Below, one piece after another: positions 11,125-19,795 of a DNA stretch of 38,387 nt. Both the position numbers and the translations under genes were made by a program. The stretch comes from Alphaproteobacteria bacterium UBA2964 (GTDB lineage Bacteria > Pseudomonadota > Alphaproteobacteria > MPNO01 > UBA2964): contig CAJJCG010000078.1 of assembly GCA_905182615.1 (NCBI GenBank), forward strand, positions 1-38,387. Reading direction: 5' to 3'. The first letter of the stretch is position 1; the number at the start of each line of letters is the position of its first letter. The notes beneath the pieces were generated by a model that saw nothing but the letters and a program-made list of their open reading frames with translations, was not told the DNA's origin and made no database searches.

Positions 11125-11217
11125 CGTCTCCCACCTTTTCCAATCGAACAAAAGGCGATCCCGCATGGCAGAATCCCCTTACAAAACATCAAAATCTATT
11201 AGCACCAAGGCTTTAAA

Positions 11218-11244
11218 CTGCTGTCAGCTACGATTTATCAGCAG
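11218..11244 (-). other. stem-loop between miaA and ilvB
   Basis: CTGCTG (11218-11223) and CAGCAG (11239-11244) can form a 6-bp stem with a 15-base loop in the 152-base gap between the miaA stop and the ilvB start. On the minus strand only three Ts follow. It could be a weak miaA terminator or part of the ilvB leader. Nothing else recognisable was seen in this gap. Confidence 0.25.
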
Positions 11245-11276
11245 CGAATCGGCGACAAACTAATCTTTCCACAGGA

Positions 11277-12227
11277 TCAGGTCAACATAAATTTGCTAAC
11301 AAATGAAAAGATAATTGCCTTAATACTATCGTTATATTGCAATTTAATTGATAAATCAGCAACAAACTTATTTCTAAACCAGGTTCCCTGGCGTTTCACA
11401 TAGTTCCGTGTGGACTGTTGGCCTGCGGCACAAGCCTCTTCTAGAGACATTTCTCCTGTTAAATGCTGCAACAGGTGAGGAATACCGAGCGCCTTCATAG
11501 CTGGCAAAGCAGTGTCGAGATTCCGCCTGGCTAACGCACGGATTTCCTCCAAAGCACCGCTAACCAACATCTTTTCAAATCGCGCGTTGCAAGTTGCATA
11601 TAAGAGATCACGTGGCGGCTCCAACAGTACCGTTTTGAAATTGTAAGCTGCGCCTGCGCTCGCTTCAGAATCATCCCCTTGCCACTCAGTCAGCGTCCTC
11701 CCAGTCGCTTCATATATTTCGATAGCCCGCGCGACCCTTTGACTATCGGAAGCATTTATACGCGCCGCGGACCCGGGATCAAACTCAGCCAACTCAGCAT
11801 ACAGCGCTGTACTTCCCTCTCGCTCCAAACGCGACCGGACATCGTCGCGAATTTCTGAAGCAACCGGCGGCATTGGTGCAATTCCTATCATCAATGTCCG
11901 CAAATACATTCCGGTACCACCAACAATGATAGGTAAAAGGCCTTCTTCATGGGCAAGACAAATTTCCCGCGCTGCCATTGAGACCCAGGCACCGGCAGAG
12001 CATGGTTTCGCCGGGTCGCGTATGCCGTATAATTTATGAGAGGCTCTTCGACGCGCAGCAGGACCTGGTGCGGCGGTCACGACTTCCAACCCTTCGTAAA
12101 TTTGCATCGAGTCGGCGTTGATCACCACGCCGCCAAATTCTTCGGCAACATCAACGGCAAGATTGGACTTCCCACTGGCTGTCGGGCCGGCAACCACCAA
12201 GACCGTTTTTTGCCCTGACTTCGGCAT
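11277..12227 (-). CDS. miaA: tRNA dimethylallyltransferase
   Basis: Transfers the dimethylallyl group to N6 of A37 in tRNAs that read U-starting codons. It shows a P-loop AGPTASGKS (13-21), the substrate loop NADSMQIYEGL and the GGTGMYLR segment. The frame is open to a TTG at 12263, overlapping the upstream gene. The ATG at 12227, five bases after that gene's stop, gives a standard 316 residues. Its SD is weak, so coupling to the upstream gene is likely. The isoprenoid donor DMAPP depends on the pathway that the dxs gene in this window begins. The C-terminal tail is hydrophobic and AT-rich. Confidence 0.94.
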   Translation of the reverse strand: MPKSGQKTVLVVAGPTASGKSNLAVDVAEEFGGVVINADSMQIYEGLEVVTAAPGPAARRRASHKLYGIRDPAKPCSAGAWVSMAAREICLAHEEGLLPIIVGGTGMYLRTLMIGIAPMPPVASEIRDDVRSRLEREGSTALYAELAEFDPGSAARINASDSQRVARAIEIYEATGRTLTEWQGDDSEASAGAAYNFKTVLLEPPRDLLYATCNARFEKMLVSGALEEIRALARRNLDTALPAMKALGIPHLLQHLTGEMSLEEACAAGQQSTRNYVKRQGTWFRNKFVADLSIKLQYNDSIKAIIFSFVSKFMLT

Positions 12228-12232
12228 AGGTT

Positions 12233-13381
12233 TTAAGTTTGAGCCGCTGGTGTGTATCCCCAATACTCTCGCGCCAGATCAACAACCAAACGAATCTTTG
12301 CGGCCTGATCGTCGAAGGAAATTGGATTCCCACTATCGAGACTGGCAAACCCGCATTGCGGCGAAATGCCCAGACGGTCCATATCAACGTACTCCGCTGC
12401 GGCTTCGAGACGCTGCTTTACAGAGTCCACCTGTTCGAGGGCCGATGACTTCGTCGACACAAGCCCCAGAATAACTGTCTTATTGTCAGGGACTTCGCGG
12501 AGGGGCTCAAAGCCGCCCGCACGCGGTGAATCGTATTCCAGAAAATAGAATTGAACTTCCAGCTTTCTGAAGAGCTTAGCAGCGACATCATCATAGCCAG
12601 TTGCTGCCTGCCAGGACCCACCTTTATTGCCGCGGCACAGATGCATACCGAGACTAAGGTCTTGAGGGGCACGTCGCACGATCTCGTTGATGACGTCAGT
12701 ATAGATCTCAAGCAAATCGTCCCATTGGTCCCCACGTTTTTCCAACCCTTCGCGAATTTTCGGATCACCGAGCTTGGCGATAGATGTTTCATCCAATTGA
12801 ATGTAGCGGCAACCTGCAGCGTAAAGCGCGTCGATTTCTTTAACATAGGCCTCAACAAGATCCTGCCAAAACGCGTCGAGATCAGGATAAATGTCGGTGC
12901 TAATATTATCGCGCCCTGATCTGAAATGAATATAACAAGGACCGGGCAAGGTAACTTTTGGTAGTCCCGTCCCTGCAATACGCTTCACGAACTCAAAATC
13001 ATCAACGTTCACGGGACCAGGCCACTCAAGGCGATCAACGACAATCGGCACGCGGCCTTCTGTTTTCTGACCTTGTGCATCCGAATAGGTCCAGTTGCGA
13101 TCTTCCGTCGAGCCAATTTTTACGCCAGTAAAAACGTCGATAGTGAAACTATCGGAATACGCATATCGACGATATTCACCGTCCGTGATCGACGACAAGC
13201 CAAGCTCAAGCTGGAGAGCGACAGCCTGCGTGATCGCGTCATCTTCCGCGCGGCGGACTTCCTCGTCGGAAATTTTGCCCACAGCATGATCTGCTCGAAG
13301 AGCCAGCAAAGGCGCGGGTCGTAAGAGACTCCCGATATGTTCCGCACGAAAAGGCGGGTTGATTGGTGCGGTCATATCCAT
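12233..13381 (-). CDS. MetE C-terminal-domain-like zinc methyltransferase family protein
   Basis: A 382-residue protein of the cobalamin-independent methionine synthase superfamily that contains only the catalytic C-terminal-type barrel and lacks the N-terminal half of full MetE. The N-terminal PFRAEHIGSLLRP is typical. Zinc-ligand candidates are all visible: His and Cys in MHLCRGN, a Glu in FLEYDSP, and Cys in SPQCGF. The family includes core-MetE and YxjG/YxjH-like proteins, which may use methyl donors other than methyl-tetrahydrofolate polyglutamate. The physiological substrate cannot be read from sequence. It precedes miaA by five bases and is divergent from serB. Confidence 0.88.
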   Translation of the reverse strand: MDMTAPINPPFRAEHIGSLLRPAPLLALRADHAVGKISDEEVRRAEDDAITQAVALQLELGLSSITDGEYRRYAYSDSFTIDVFTGVKIGSTEDRNWTYSDAQGQKTEGRVPIVVDRLEWPGPVNVDDFEFVKRIAGTGLPKVTLPGPCYIHFRSGRDNISTDIYPDLDAFWQDLVEAYVKEIDALYAAGCRYIQLDETSIAKLGDPKIREGLEKRGDQWDDLLEIYTDVINEIVRRAPQDLSLGMHLCRGNKGGSWQAATGYDDVAAKLFRKLEVQFYFLEYDSPRAGGFEPLREVPDNKTVILGLVSTKSSALEQVDSVKQRLEAAAEYVDMDRLGISPQCGFASLDSGNPISFDDQAAKIRLVVDLAREYWGYTPAAQT

Positions 13382-13488
13382 GCTCTCCGTAAATCAGTAT
13401 TTTGATAATCATACTATATATATTCCCGCTGTGCCCTTCTACGCCAGATGACTTGTCATCAGCCAAATTCCAACCCATAAAGACTGTC

Positions 13489-14385
13489 ATGGAACTCGTT
13501 GTCACACTCATCGCAAACCCTGCACAGGCCAACCTTACACAGCAGCATGTCGATCATGTTCAGACTGCGCTCAGTGAGGCGAACTGCGTTTCTTCGTCGC
13601 CCTCTTGGCTCGCCCAGAATATCGCATGTGATATATCCTTTGAGGGCGAAGATATCGTGACTCTGCGAAACAAATTGCAGAATGACGTTTCAAACTTTGA
13701 AATCGACAGTGTAATTCAGCCGATGGCGCACCGTCGCAAGCATTTGCTCCTCGCCGATATGGACTCAACCATCGTTATCGGCGAAACGCTCGATGAGTTA
13801 GCAGGGATTGCAGGGCTGAAAAGCCGCGTGGCAGCGATAACCGAACGCGCGATGCGGGGTGAGTTAAATTTTAAAGAAGCTCTGCGCGAACGTGTAGCGA
13901 TGTTAAAAGGATTGCCAGCTACTGCATTGCACGAAACCCTTGAAAGCACAGAACTAACTAGCGGTGCACGCCAGTTAGTTCAGACGATGCGCGCTAACAG
14001 TGCCTATACCGTTCTGGTTTCCGGTGGGTTCAAGTTTTTTACAGACGCCGTCGGAAAAAAAGTCGGCTTTCACGAAGATAGATCCAACGAAATGATCATC
14101 GCGAACGGCGTCCTCACAGGCGAAGTCGGCGACCCTATTTTTGACCGCGATGCCAAGCTGGAAGCCCTAAACTCAATCAGCGCTGCCAAACAAATTCCTA
14201 TTGAAGAAACGTTGACCACTGGCGACGGCGCGAACGATTTGCCAATGATTTTGGCCGCCGGCTTAGGGGTCGCCTTTCACGCAAAGCCTATTGTCGAAGA
14301 AAAGGCCCCCGCAGCTATTCGCTACGGGGACCTGACGGCATTGCTGTATTTACAGGGCTATCGGCGCGAAGAGTTCAGCGAGTAA
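13489..14385 (+). CDS. serB: Phosphoserine phosphatase
   Basis: HAD-family enzyme that dephosphorylates O-phosphoserine in the last step of serine synthesis. HAD motif I is DMDST (nucleophile Asp90, acid/base Asp92), motif II is VSGGF, and the motif III/IV region is TGDGANDLPMI. An N-terminal ACT-like segment of about 80 residues precedes the catalytic domain, as in other proteobacterial SerB. The frame is open upstream to 13402, but the ATG at 13489 (MELVVTLIAN) matches the family N-terminus and gives 298 residues. It is divergent from the MetE-like gene across about 107 bases and convergent with degP, 23 bases between stops. Confidence 0.95.
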   Translation: MELVVTLIANPAQANLTQQHVDHVQTALSEANCVSSSPSWLAQNIACDISFEGEDIVTLRNKLQNDVSNFEIDSVIQPMAHRRKHLLLADMDSTIVIGETLDELAGIAGLKSRVAAITERAMRGELNFKEALRERVAMLKGLPATALHETLESTELTSGARQLVQTMRANSAYTVLVSGGFKFFTDAVGKKVGFHEDRSNEMIIANGVLTGEVGDPIFDRDAKLEALNSISAAKQIPIEETLTTGDGANDLPMILAAGLGVAFHAKPIVEEKAPAAIRYGDLTALLYLQGYRREEFSE

Positions 14386-14408
14386 CTTCACCCTTCACAC
14401 CAACAGTT

Positions 14409-15947
14409 TCAGCTCTTCGCTTTTGATAACCTTAGGGCGACAAACCGCGGGTCGCCGCCGCGCTCGATCAAGAACAATAGACTCTTGAGATTCGCCTCGC
14501 GAGCACTCTCCACCTTTCTCTTAACCTGGGCAGGAGAATTCACACGTTTCTGCTCCGGCCCAATTTTACGAATGATTGAACCAACCCGGATCTGCTTTTC
14601 GGATGCAGGACTATCATTTGCGACCTTTGTTATAATCACACCTTTAACCTTTTTGCCGAGCTTAAACTGACGGCGCAATTCGTCAGTAACAGGCGACATC
14701 GTCAGACCAAGGGCTGTTACGGCATTACCGTCACCCTTTTTCTTACCACTGACCTTCGCCAGCACCGGCTTCTTGTCTTCCGGAAACTCACCAAGCTTGG
14801 CATCCAGCGTAACCTTGCGACCTTTGCGCCAGACGTCGACTTTAACGTTCTTACCGACTTCCGTTTCCGCGACAATTCTTGACAAGTTACGCATTTCGAC
14901 AATTGGCTTACCGTCAAAGCTCAAAACGACATCACCAACCTGAACTTTGGAACTTTCTGCCGGGCCACCCTTGGTGACATCAGCAACCAGGGCGCCCCGT
15001 GCTTTGTCTAGGCCAAGACTATCTGCTAGCTCGTCGGTTACCGACTGAATGCGAACACCAAGCCAACCACGCCGGGCACGGCCATATTTCGTTAACTGCG
15101 CAATAATCGGCTTTGCAAGATTTGCCGGAATAGCAAAACCAATTCCAACGCTGCCGCCAGATGGTGAGTAAATCGCGGTGTTAATGCCGATAACCTCGCC
15201 CGCCATATTAAACATAGGGCCACCGGAGTTACCCTTGTTGATGGAAGCATCAGACTGAATGAAATCATCATATGGACCTGCATTAATATTGCGCGCACGA
15301 GCGGAAATAATTCCTGCGGTCACGGTGCCACCAAGACCAAACGGGTTACCAATGGCGACAACCCAGTCGCCGACACGTGACTTGTCAGAATTTCCCAATT
15401 TTACATAGGGCAGTTTCTTTTTCGATTTAACCCGTAGAATGGCAAGATCAGTTTTTGGATCTCGGCCAACAAGTTCAGCTTTTAACCGCGTGTCGTCCTG
15501 CAAAATTACGGAGATTTCGTCAGCACCTTCGATGACATGATTGTTTGTCACGACCAACCCCGAAGGATCGATAATAAACCCTGAACCAAGAGATGTTGCG
15601 CGTCTATTCGGCGTATTCTGCTGCTGCTGGCGGTCAAAGTATTCCTTAAAAAACTCCTCAAACGGTGAGCCCGGCGGCAATTGTGGACGCTGTTGTGGCG
15701 TCGCGCCATCGCGTTTCACGACCTGAGAGGTCGATATATTGACGACCGCAGGCAAAAGCTTTGCCGCTAAATCAGCAAAGCTGGCTGGAGCAGTTTTTGC
15801 AAACGCAGCACTTGAAATCAATAAGGCTCCTGCGACGATAAACAGGGAAAGGGACCATACCCTCAGCGATTTTCTCGACTGCATTTCGGCATATGTAGAA
15901 TGGGCATGCCGGCCCGTATGTAGGGGAGCCAAATCCAAATTCTTCAT
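14409..15947 (-). CDS. degP: DegP/DegQ-type periplasmic serine protease (Do family)
   Basis: HtrA-family protease that degrades misfolded envelope proteins. From the ATG at 15947 (SD AAGGAG eight bases upstream) the product is 512 residues. It has a membrane/signal segment at about 30-50, a trypsin-like domain with catalytic triad His137 (TNNHV), Asp167 (KTDLAI) and Ser241 (GNSGGP), and two PDZ domains. The frame runs open 54 codons further upstream without a better start. The N-terminus before the hydrophobic segment is long for a signal peptide, so the protein may be an anchored form. It follows hflK-hflC-DUF2065. The choice among DegP, DegQ and MucD-type names is uncertain. Confidence 0.93.
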   Translation of the reverse strand: MKNLDLAPLHTGRHAHSTYAEMQSRKSLRVWSLSLFIVAGALLISSAAFAKTAPASFADLAAKLLPAVVNISTSQVVKRDGATPQQRPQLPPGSPFEEFFKEYFDRQQQQNTPNRRATSLGSGFIIDPSGLVVTNNHVIEGADEISVILQDDTRLKAELVGRDPKTDLAILRVKSKKKLPYVKLGNSDKSRVGDWVVAIGNPFGLGGTVTAGIISARARNINAGPYDDFIQSDASINKGNSGGPMFNMAGEVIGINTAIYSPSGGSVGIGFAIPANLAKPIIAQLTKYGRARRGWLGVRIQSVTDELADSLGLDKARGALVADVTKGGPAESSKVQVGDVVLSFDGKPIVEMRNLSRIVAETEVGKNVKVDVWRKGRKVTLDAKLGEFPEDKKPVLAKVSGKKKGDGNAVTALGLTMSPVTDELRRQFKLGKKVKGVIITKVANDSPASEKQIRVGSIIRKIGPEQKRVNSPAQVKRKVESAREANLKSLLFLIERGGDPRFVALRLSKAKS

Positions 15948-16309
15948 TTCTTTCTCCTTTTTGCAGACGGCATATATCGCGAATACCATCCATTGTCGCA
16001 CCTTAAACTTAAAGACCGGCGACAGGAGAACTTTTCCCATACCGCCTCTCCGCTTGCGAACAATATGGGTATCAAATGTGGAATTATCGAGGCAATTACG
16101 ATCCCTCACGCGGATTTTACTAAATATAAAGCAAAACTACGTGAGTCGCGCGATATCTGGTAGAAAATTTTAGGCTCGGTTTTCTTTGCTAAGCCGATCA
16201 ATTGCCCACCCATGCCAACCCCGGTCGTCTGCGGCACCTGCGAGATGGTGAACAATATTAGGACGACAAAGGAAAGATCACCTGGAATGCAATCAATGGC
16301 TCATATTTG
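15948..16309. other. gene-free stretch between DUF2065 gene and degP
   Basis: A 362-base interval with no convincing gene. Several weak frames cross it, including the upstream extension of degP. No clear heat-shock or extracytoplasmic-stress promoter and no T-run terminator was recognised. It presumably holds a degP promoter, since the gap is long for simple co-transcription. Confidence 0.5.
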
Positions 16310-16498
16310 TCACAGTCGTATTAACCATACGATTCCAACACCGACGATAGCTGAAAGGAGTCCGGCCGAGCGCATGGAGGACGACGGCAACGACATCACC
16401 GACACCATCATCCGCTTCATAACGTCGGGAAATAGAGCGTAAAGAAGACCCTCTATCACCAGCACGAGTGCAAACGCGATCACCAAATCTGGATACAT
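16310..16498 (-). CDS. DUF2065 (YjeT-like) small membrane protein
   Basis: A 62-residue protein with two hydrophobic segments: one at the N-terminus containing FALVLVIEGLLYALFPD, the other at the C-terminus with GIVWLIRL. A central amphipathic MKRMM stretch lies between them. This pattern and its place 21 bases after hflC match the DUF2065/YjeT family, which often sits in hfl loci. Its function is unknown. The ATG at 16498 has no strong SD. Confidence 0.85.
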   Translation of the reverse strand: MYPDLVIAFALVLVIEGLLYALFPDVMKRMMVSVMSLPSSSMRSAGLLSAIVGVGIVWLIRL

Positions 16499-16519
16499 CG
16501 GTGATCGCGCCTACACTGG

Positions 16520-17401
16520 CTATTTGTTGATTGGGTTCTTGCCACCTAAGTTTCTGAAATAACGGAAGAATTCGCTGTCGGGTGAAAGCACCATCGTGGT
16601 ACCGGCACCGAGTGCCTCGCCATACGCTTCCATGCTCCGATAGAAGCCAAAGAATTCGACGTCCTTACCAAAAGCATCATTAAGCAATCTGGTTTTAAGA
16701 CCCTCCCCTTCACCTCGGAGAATTTGGCTCGTTCGGCGAGCCCCAGCAAGAATGACTGTCCGTTCACGATCAGCATTGGCCTGGATCTCGGCTTTAACCT
16801 TTGCACCCTCAGAACGGAGCTTCACGGCCTGTTCGACACGTTCCGACCGCATCCGATTGTAAACCGCCTGACTGGTCGCGGGCGGTAAATCAGTCCGTCC
16901 AATCCGTACATCAACCACTTCGATACCAAAATCAGCAGCCTGGCTTTTCATCTGATTGGTAATACGACTCATGACGTCTTCACGCTTATCAGACAACATG
17001 TCGCCCAATAAAATTTGACCAACTTCGGCTCGAACTGCCGCATTCAGACGGCCACCAAAAACCTGCAAGAAGTTGGTTTGCGTTACAGCCTTTTTCTTAA
17101 ATTCAAGCGGTTTGACAATTTTATACCTTACAAAAGCATCCACGTTGACGCGCTTTTGGTCTGCCAAAACGACTTCCTGAGCCGGTGGATCAAGATCGAG
17201 AAGACGGTTTTCAAAATACTCGACACTTTCCAAAAACGGCTTTTTGAAATGAAGGCCGGGATTACTTTCCGTCCTTACATATCGGCCAAACTGCAAGATC
17301 AATGCGTGTTGCGTTTGATGGACTGTATACATGGCATCAAACGCCAAAATACCGCCAACAACGACGACTGTCCCCAGGACAATGAGAATTATTCTGTTCA
17401 T
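16520..17401 (-). CDS. hflC: HflC, FtsH protease modulator (SPFH/band 7)
   Basis: Forms with HflK the membrane cage that surrounds and modulates the AAA protease FtsH. The 293 residues have an N-terminal membrane anchor (about 3-22) rich in Val, Ile and Leu, then an SPFH/band-7 domain with the family phrases VRTESNPGLHFK and VVDVRIGRTDLP, and a helical region with RSERVEQA. It starts one base after the hflK stop, so it is coupled. The DUF2065 gene follows. Confidence 0.96.
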   Translation of the reverse strand: MNRIILIVLGTVVVVGGILAFDAMYTVHQTQHALILQFGRYVRTESNPGLHFKKPFLESVEYFENRLLDLDPPAQEVVLADQKRVNVDAFVRYKIVKPLEFKKKAVTQTNFLQVFGGRLNAAVRAEVGQILLGDMLSDKREDVMSRITNQMKSQAADFGIEVVDVRIGRTDLPPATSQAVYNRMRSERVEQAVKLRSEGAKVKAEIQANADRERTVILAGARRTSQILRGEGEGLKTRLLNDAFGKDVEFFGFYRSMEAYGEALGAGTTMVLSPDSEFFRYFRNLGGKNPINK

Positions 17402-17402
17402 A

Positions 17403-18530
17403 TCAGCGAGCTCCCTGAGCGTTTCTGTCGGATCGCTTCTTGATTTCTGGCAACGGCAAATACGGGACTACGCCCTGCCCACCCTTGCCGCTATCCATAA
17501 TAATTTTATCGGCGTCCTTCAGTACTTCCTGCATCCGTTCGAGATAAAGGCGCTGAATGGTTACTTCCTTGCCAGTCTTGTAGGCTTCATAAACGGATAG
17601 GAACCTTTTGGCTTCACCTTCAGCTTCTTTGACAAGCTGCTCCCGATAAGCGGTCGCTTCCTGCACAAGACGCGCGGATTCACCTTCGGCTTTCGGAATA
17701 ATATCATTGCGATAGGCATCAGCTTCGTTCTGCGCACGCTCTTTGTCCTGCTTCGCCCGCTGAACATCATTAAACGCATCGATCACCGGTTGAGGTGGAT
17801 CAACTTTTTGCATTTTGACTTCAGCGACAAAGATCCCTGCTTTGTAGGTATCCAAAATTTTCTGAAGCAAGGCCTTTGTTTTTACTTCGACGTCCTGACG
17901 TCGTTTCGCTAGCACATCTTCCAAGGTGTTTTGGCCGGCAATTTCTCGGATCGCACTCTCTGCCGCCAGCTTCGCCGTCGCCTGCGGATCACGTATATTA
18001 AACAGATAGTCTTTTGCGTTCTTGATCCGCCACTGCACAACAAAATCGATATCGATGATATTTTGATCACCCGTTAGCATCAGACTTTCTTCGGAAACAT
18101 CGCGGATAGAAGCCGTACGCCCTGTTCCGCCAGTACTCCGGAAGCCAATCGAAATAGTATTTGTTCGCTCAACATTTGGGGTCGTTACAGTCCCAATCGG
18201 CGTAGGAAACCAAAAATGCAGACCCGGGCCGGTCTGGTTTGCGAATTTTCCAAACAGAAGTTCTACGCCTTGCTCACCCGGTTGTACGCGATACATACCG
18301 CTCAATAGCCAGCCGACAAGACCCAGAACGACGATTAACGAAATCCCTACGCCCCCAAGACCGCCAGGCATCATTCGTTTAAAACGATCCTGACCACGAC
18401 GGAGCATTTCCTCAATATCGGGAGGTTGGGTTCCACCACCACCGCCACCGGAGCCACCGCCACTGGGGCCACTACCCCATGGACCACCGCCACCTTTATT
18501 GCCGCCACCACCCTGTTGTTGCCAAGGCAT
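17403..18530 (-). CDS. hflK: HflK, FtsH protease modulator (SPFH/band 7)
   Basis: Partner of HflC in the FtsH-modulating complex. The 375 residues begin with a Gly-rich, low-complexity cytoplasmic tail of about 35 residues, then an amphipathic segment, one membrane helix (about 60-82) and the SPFH domain with YRVQPGEQGVELLFGKF and VQWRIKNAKDYLF. A coiled-coil rich in Ala, Glu and Lys follows (about 260-320). The Gly-rich tail is normal for HflK. It heads hflK-hflC-DUF2065-degP, which joins inner-membrane and periplasmic protein quality control. It is divergent from mrp across 140 bases that should hold both promoters. Confidence 0.96.
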   Translation of the reverse strand: MPWQQQGGGGNKGGGGPWGSGPSGGGSGGGGGGTQPPDIEEMLRRGQDRFKRMMPGGLGGVGISLIVVLGLVGWLLSGMYRVQPGEQGVELLFGKFANQTGPGLHFWFPTPIGTVTTPNVERTNTISIGFRSTGGTGRTASIRDVSEESLMLTGDQNIIDIDFVVQWRIKNAKDYLFNIRDPQATAKLAAESAIREIAGQNTLEDVLAKRRQDVEVKTKALLQKILDTYKAGIFVAEVKMQKVDPPQPVIDAFNDVQRAKQDKERAQNEADAYRNDIIPKAEGESARLVQEATAYREQLVKEAEGEAKRFLSVYEAYKTGKEVTIQRLYLERMQEVLKDADKIIMDSGKGGQGVVPYLPLPEIKKRSDRNAQGAR

Positions 18531-18670
18531 ATCGTTCTGTCCTCTTCAAAGAGTTGGCAGCGCATTGCCACCAGACCTATGGAGTATATATGTTAGCTTA
18601 AACCTGAACGCAACGCAGCGATTTTACTGCATTTGCCACAAATTTTTAATTTTCAGACCGGAGTGATTTT

Positions 18671-19789
18671 ATGGCCGACATCAGCAACGCCCAAATTCTT
18701 GACGCGCTGCGCACAATTCAGGATCCAGATGGAGGCCAGGATATCGTCAGCTTGAACATGGTTACGGGTTTAGTTAGCAAGAGCGGGAACGTCGGATTTA
18801 CAATCGAAGTTGATGCAGATCGTGGTCCCAAGATGGAACCAGTTCGTAAGGCCGCCGAAGAAGTCGTCAAGACGATTCCCGGTGTTCTCTCTGTCACCGT
18901 TGTCCTGACGGCCCCGACCGCAACCGCTGTGCCACAACCGACACAACCCGCCGCCCCGCCCCAAGGAGGGCAACAGCAACCGGTTAAGTTGCTGGAAGAG
19001 ATAGGAGCAGTCATCGCTGTCGCGTCCGGCAAAGGCGGTGTTGGCAAATCGACGACTGCGGTCAATCTGGCACTAGCGCTCTCCCAAAAAGGACTTAAAA
19101 CCGCCATTCTTGATGCCGATATTTATGGACCCTCACTACCAATGATGCTCGGCATTACTGAAAAGCCGGATTCGCCAGACGGCAAACGTCTGATGCCGAT
19201 CGAAAAATATGGCCTCAAATGTATGTCTATTGGCTTTATGGTCGCCGCTGACACACCGATGATTTGGCGTGGCCCGATGGTCATGGGTGCCCTTGAGCAA
19301 ATGATGGGCGATGTCGAATGGGGCGAGACAGACGTCATGATCATCGATATGCCACCCGGCACCGGTGATGCTCAACTCACCATAGCGCAGCGCGTCGCTC
19401 TGGCCGGTTCGGTTATCGTCTCGACGCCACAAGATCTAGCCCTGCTCGACGCACGCAAAGGCCTGAATATGTTCAAACGAGTTGAAGTCCCGGTCCTCGG
19501 TATCATCGAAAACATGAGCTATTTTCTATGCCCCCATTGCGGCGAACGATCTGAAATCTTTACTCATGGCGGTGCAAAAAATGCCGCTGCACAGATGGGA
19601 GTCGACTTCCTGGGCGAAATTCCGCTGGAAATGGCGATTCGTGAGGGGTCCGATACCGGACGCCCGATTGTCGCGACCGACCCTGACAGTCCGCAAGCCA
19701 AGGCATATCATGCCATCGCGGAGGCACTTTGGGCGAAGGTTTTGAGTGGTGTCGGCCAACCCGTTGCCCCGGAAATCATTGTGGAGTAA
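18671..19789 (+). CDS. mrp: Mrp/ApbC-type P-loop Fe-S cluster carrier ATPase
   Basis: Cytoplasmic ATPase thought to bind and transfer Fe-S clusters. Residues 1-80 are a MIP18/DUF59 domain, followed by a Pro/Gln-rich linker (about 82-104). The NTPase domain has the deviant Walker A GKGGVGKS (120-127) and the C-terminal cluster-binding pair Cys287 and Cys290 in CPHC. The ATG has a GGAG SD about eight bases upstream. It is the first gene of a tight trio with a metallo-beta-lactamase-fold gene six bases downstream and a molybdenum-hydroxylase gene. Confidence 0.95.
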   Translation: MADISNAQILDALRTIQDPDGGQDIVSLNMVTGLVSKSGNVGFTIEVDADRGPKMEPVRKAAEEVVKTIPGVLSVTVVLTAPTATAVPQPTQPAAPPQGGQQQPVKLLEEIGAVIAVASGKGGVGKSTTAVNLALALSQKGLKTAILDADIYGPSLPMMLGITEKPDSPDGKRLMPIEKYGLKCMSIGFMVAADTPMIWRGPMVMGALEQMMGDVEWGETDVMIIDMPPGTGDAQLTIAQRVALAGSVIVSTPQDLALLDARKGLNMFKRVEVPVLGIIENMSYFLCPHCGERSEIFTHGGAKNAAAQMGVDFLGEIPLEMAIREGSDTGRPIVATDPDSPQAKAYHAIAEALWAKVLSGVGQPVAPEIIVE

Positions 19790-19795
19790 TCCAAC

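Noticed and set aside
14366..14420. GCGAAGAG (14366-14373) and CTCTTCGC (14413-14420) followed by TTTT, spanning the serB/degP junction, as a terminator
   Set aside because: The loop would be 39 bases and both arms lie at or in the coding ends; it is more likely coincidental than a working terminator.
15948..16109. 54-codon N-terminal extension of the Do protease
   Set aside because: The ATG at 15947 has a strong SD, and the extension shows no family similarity.
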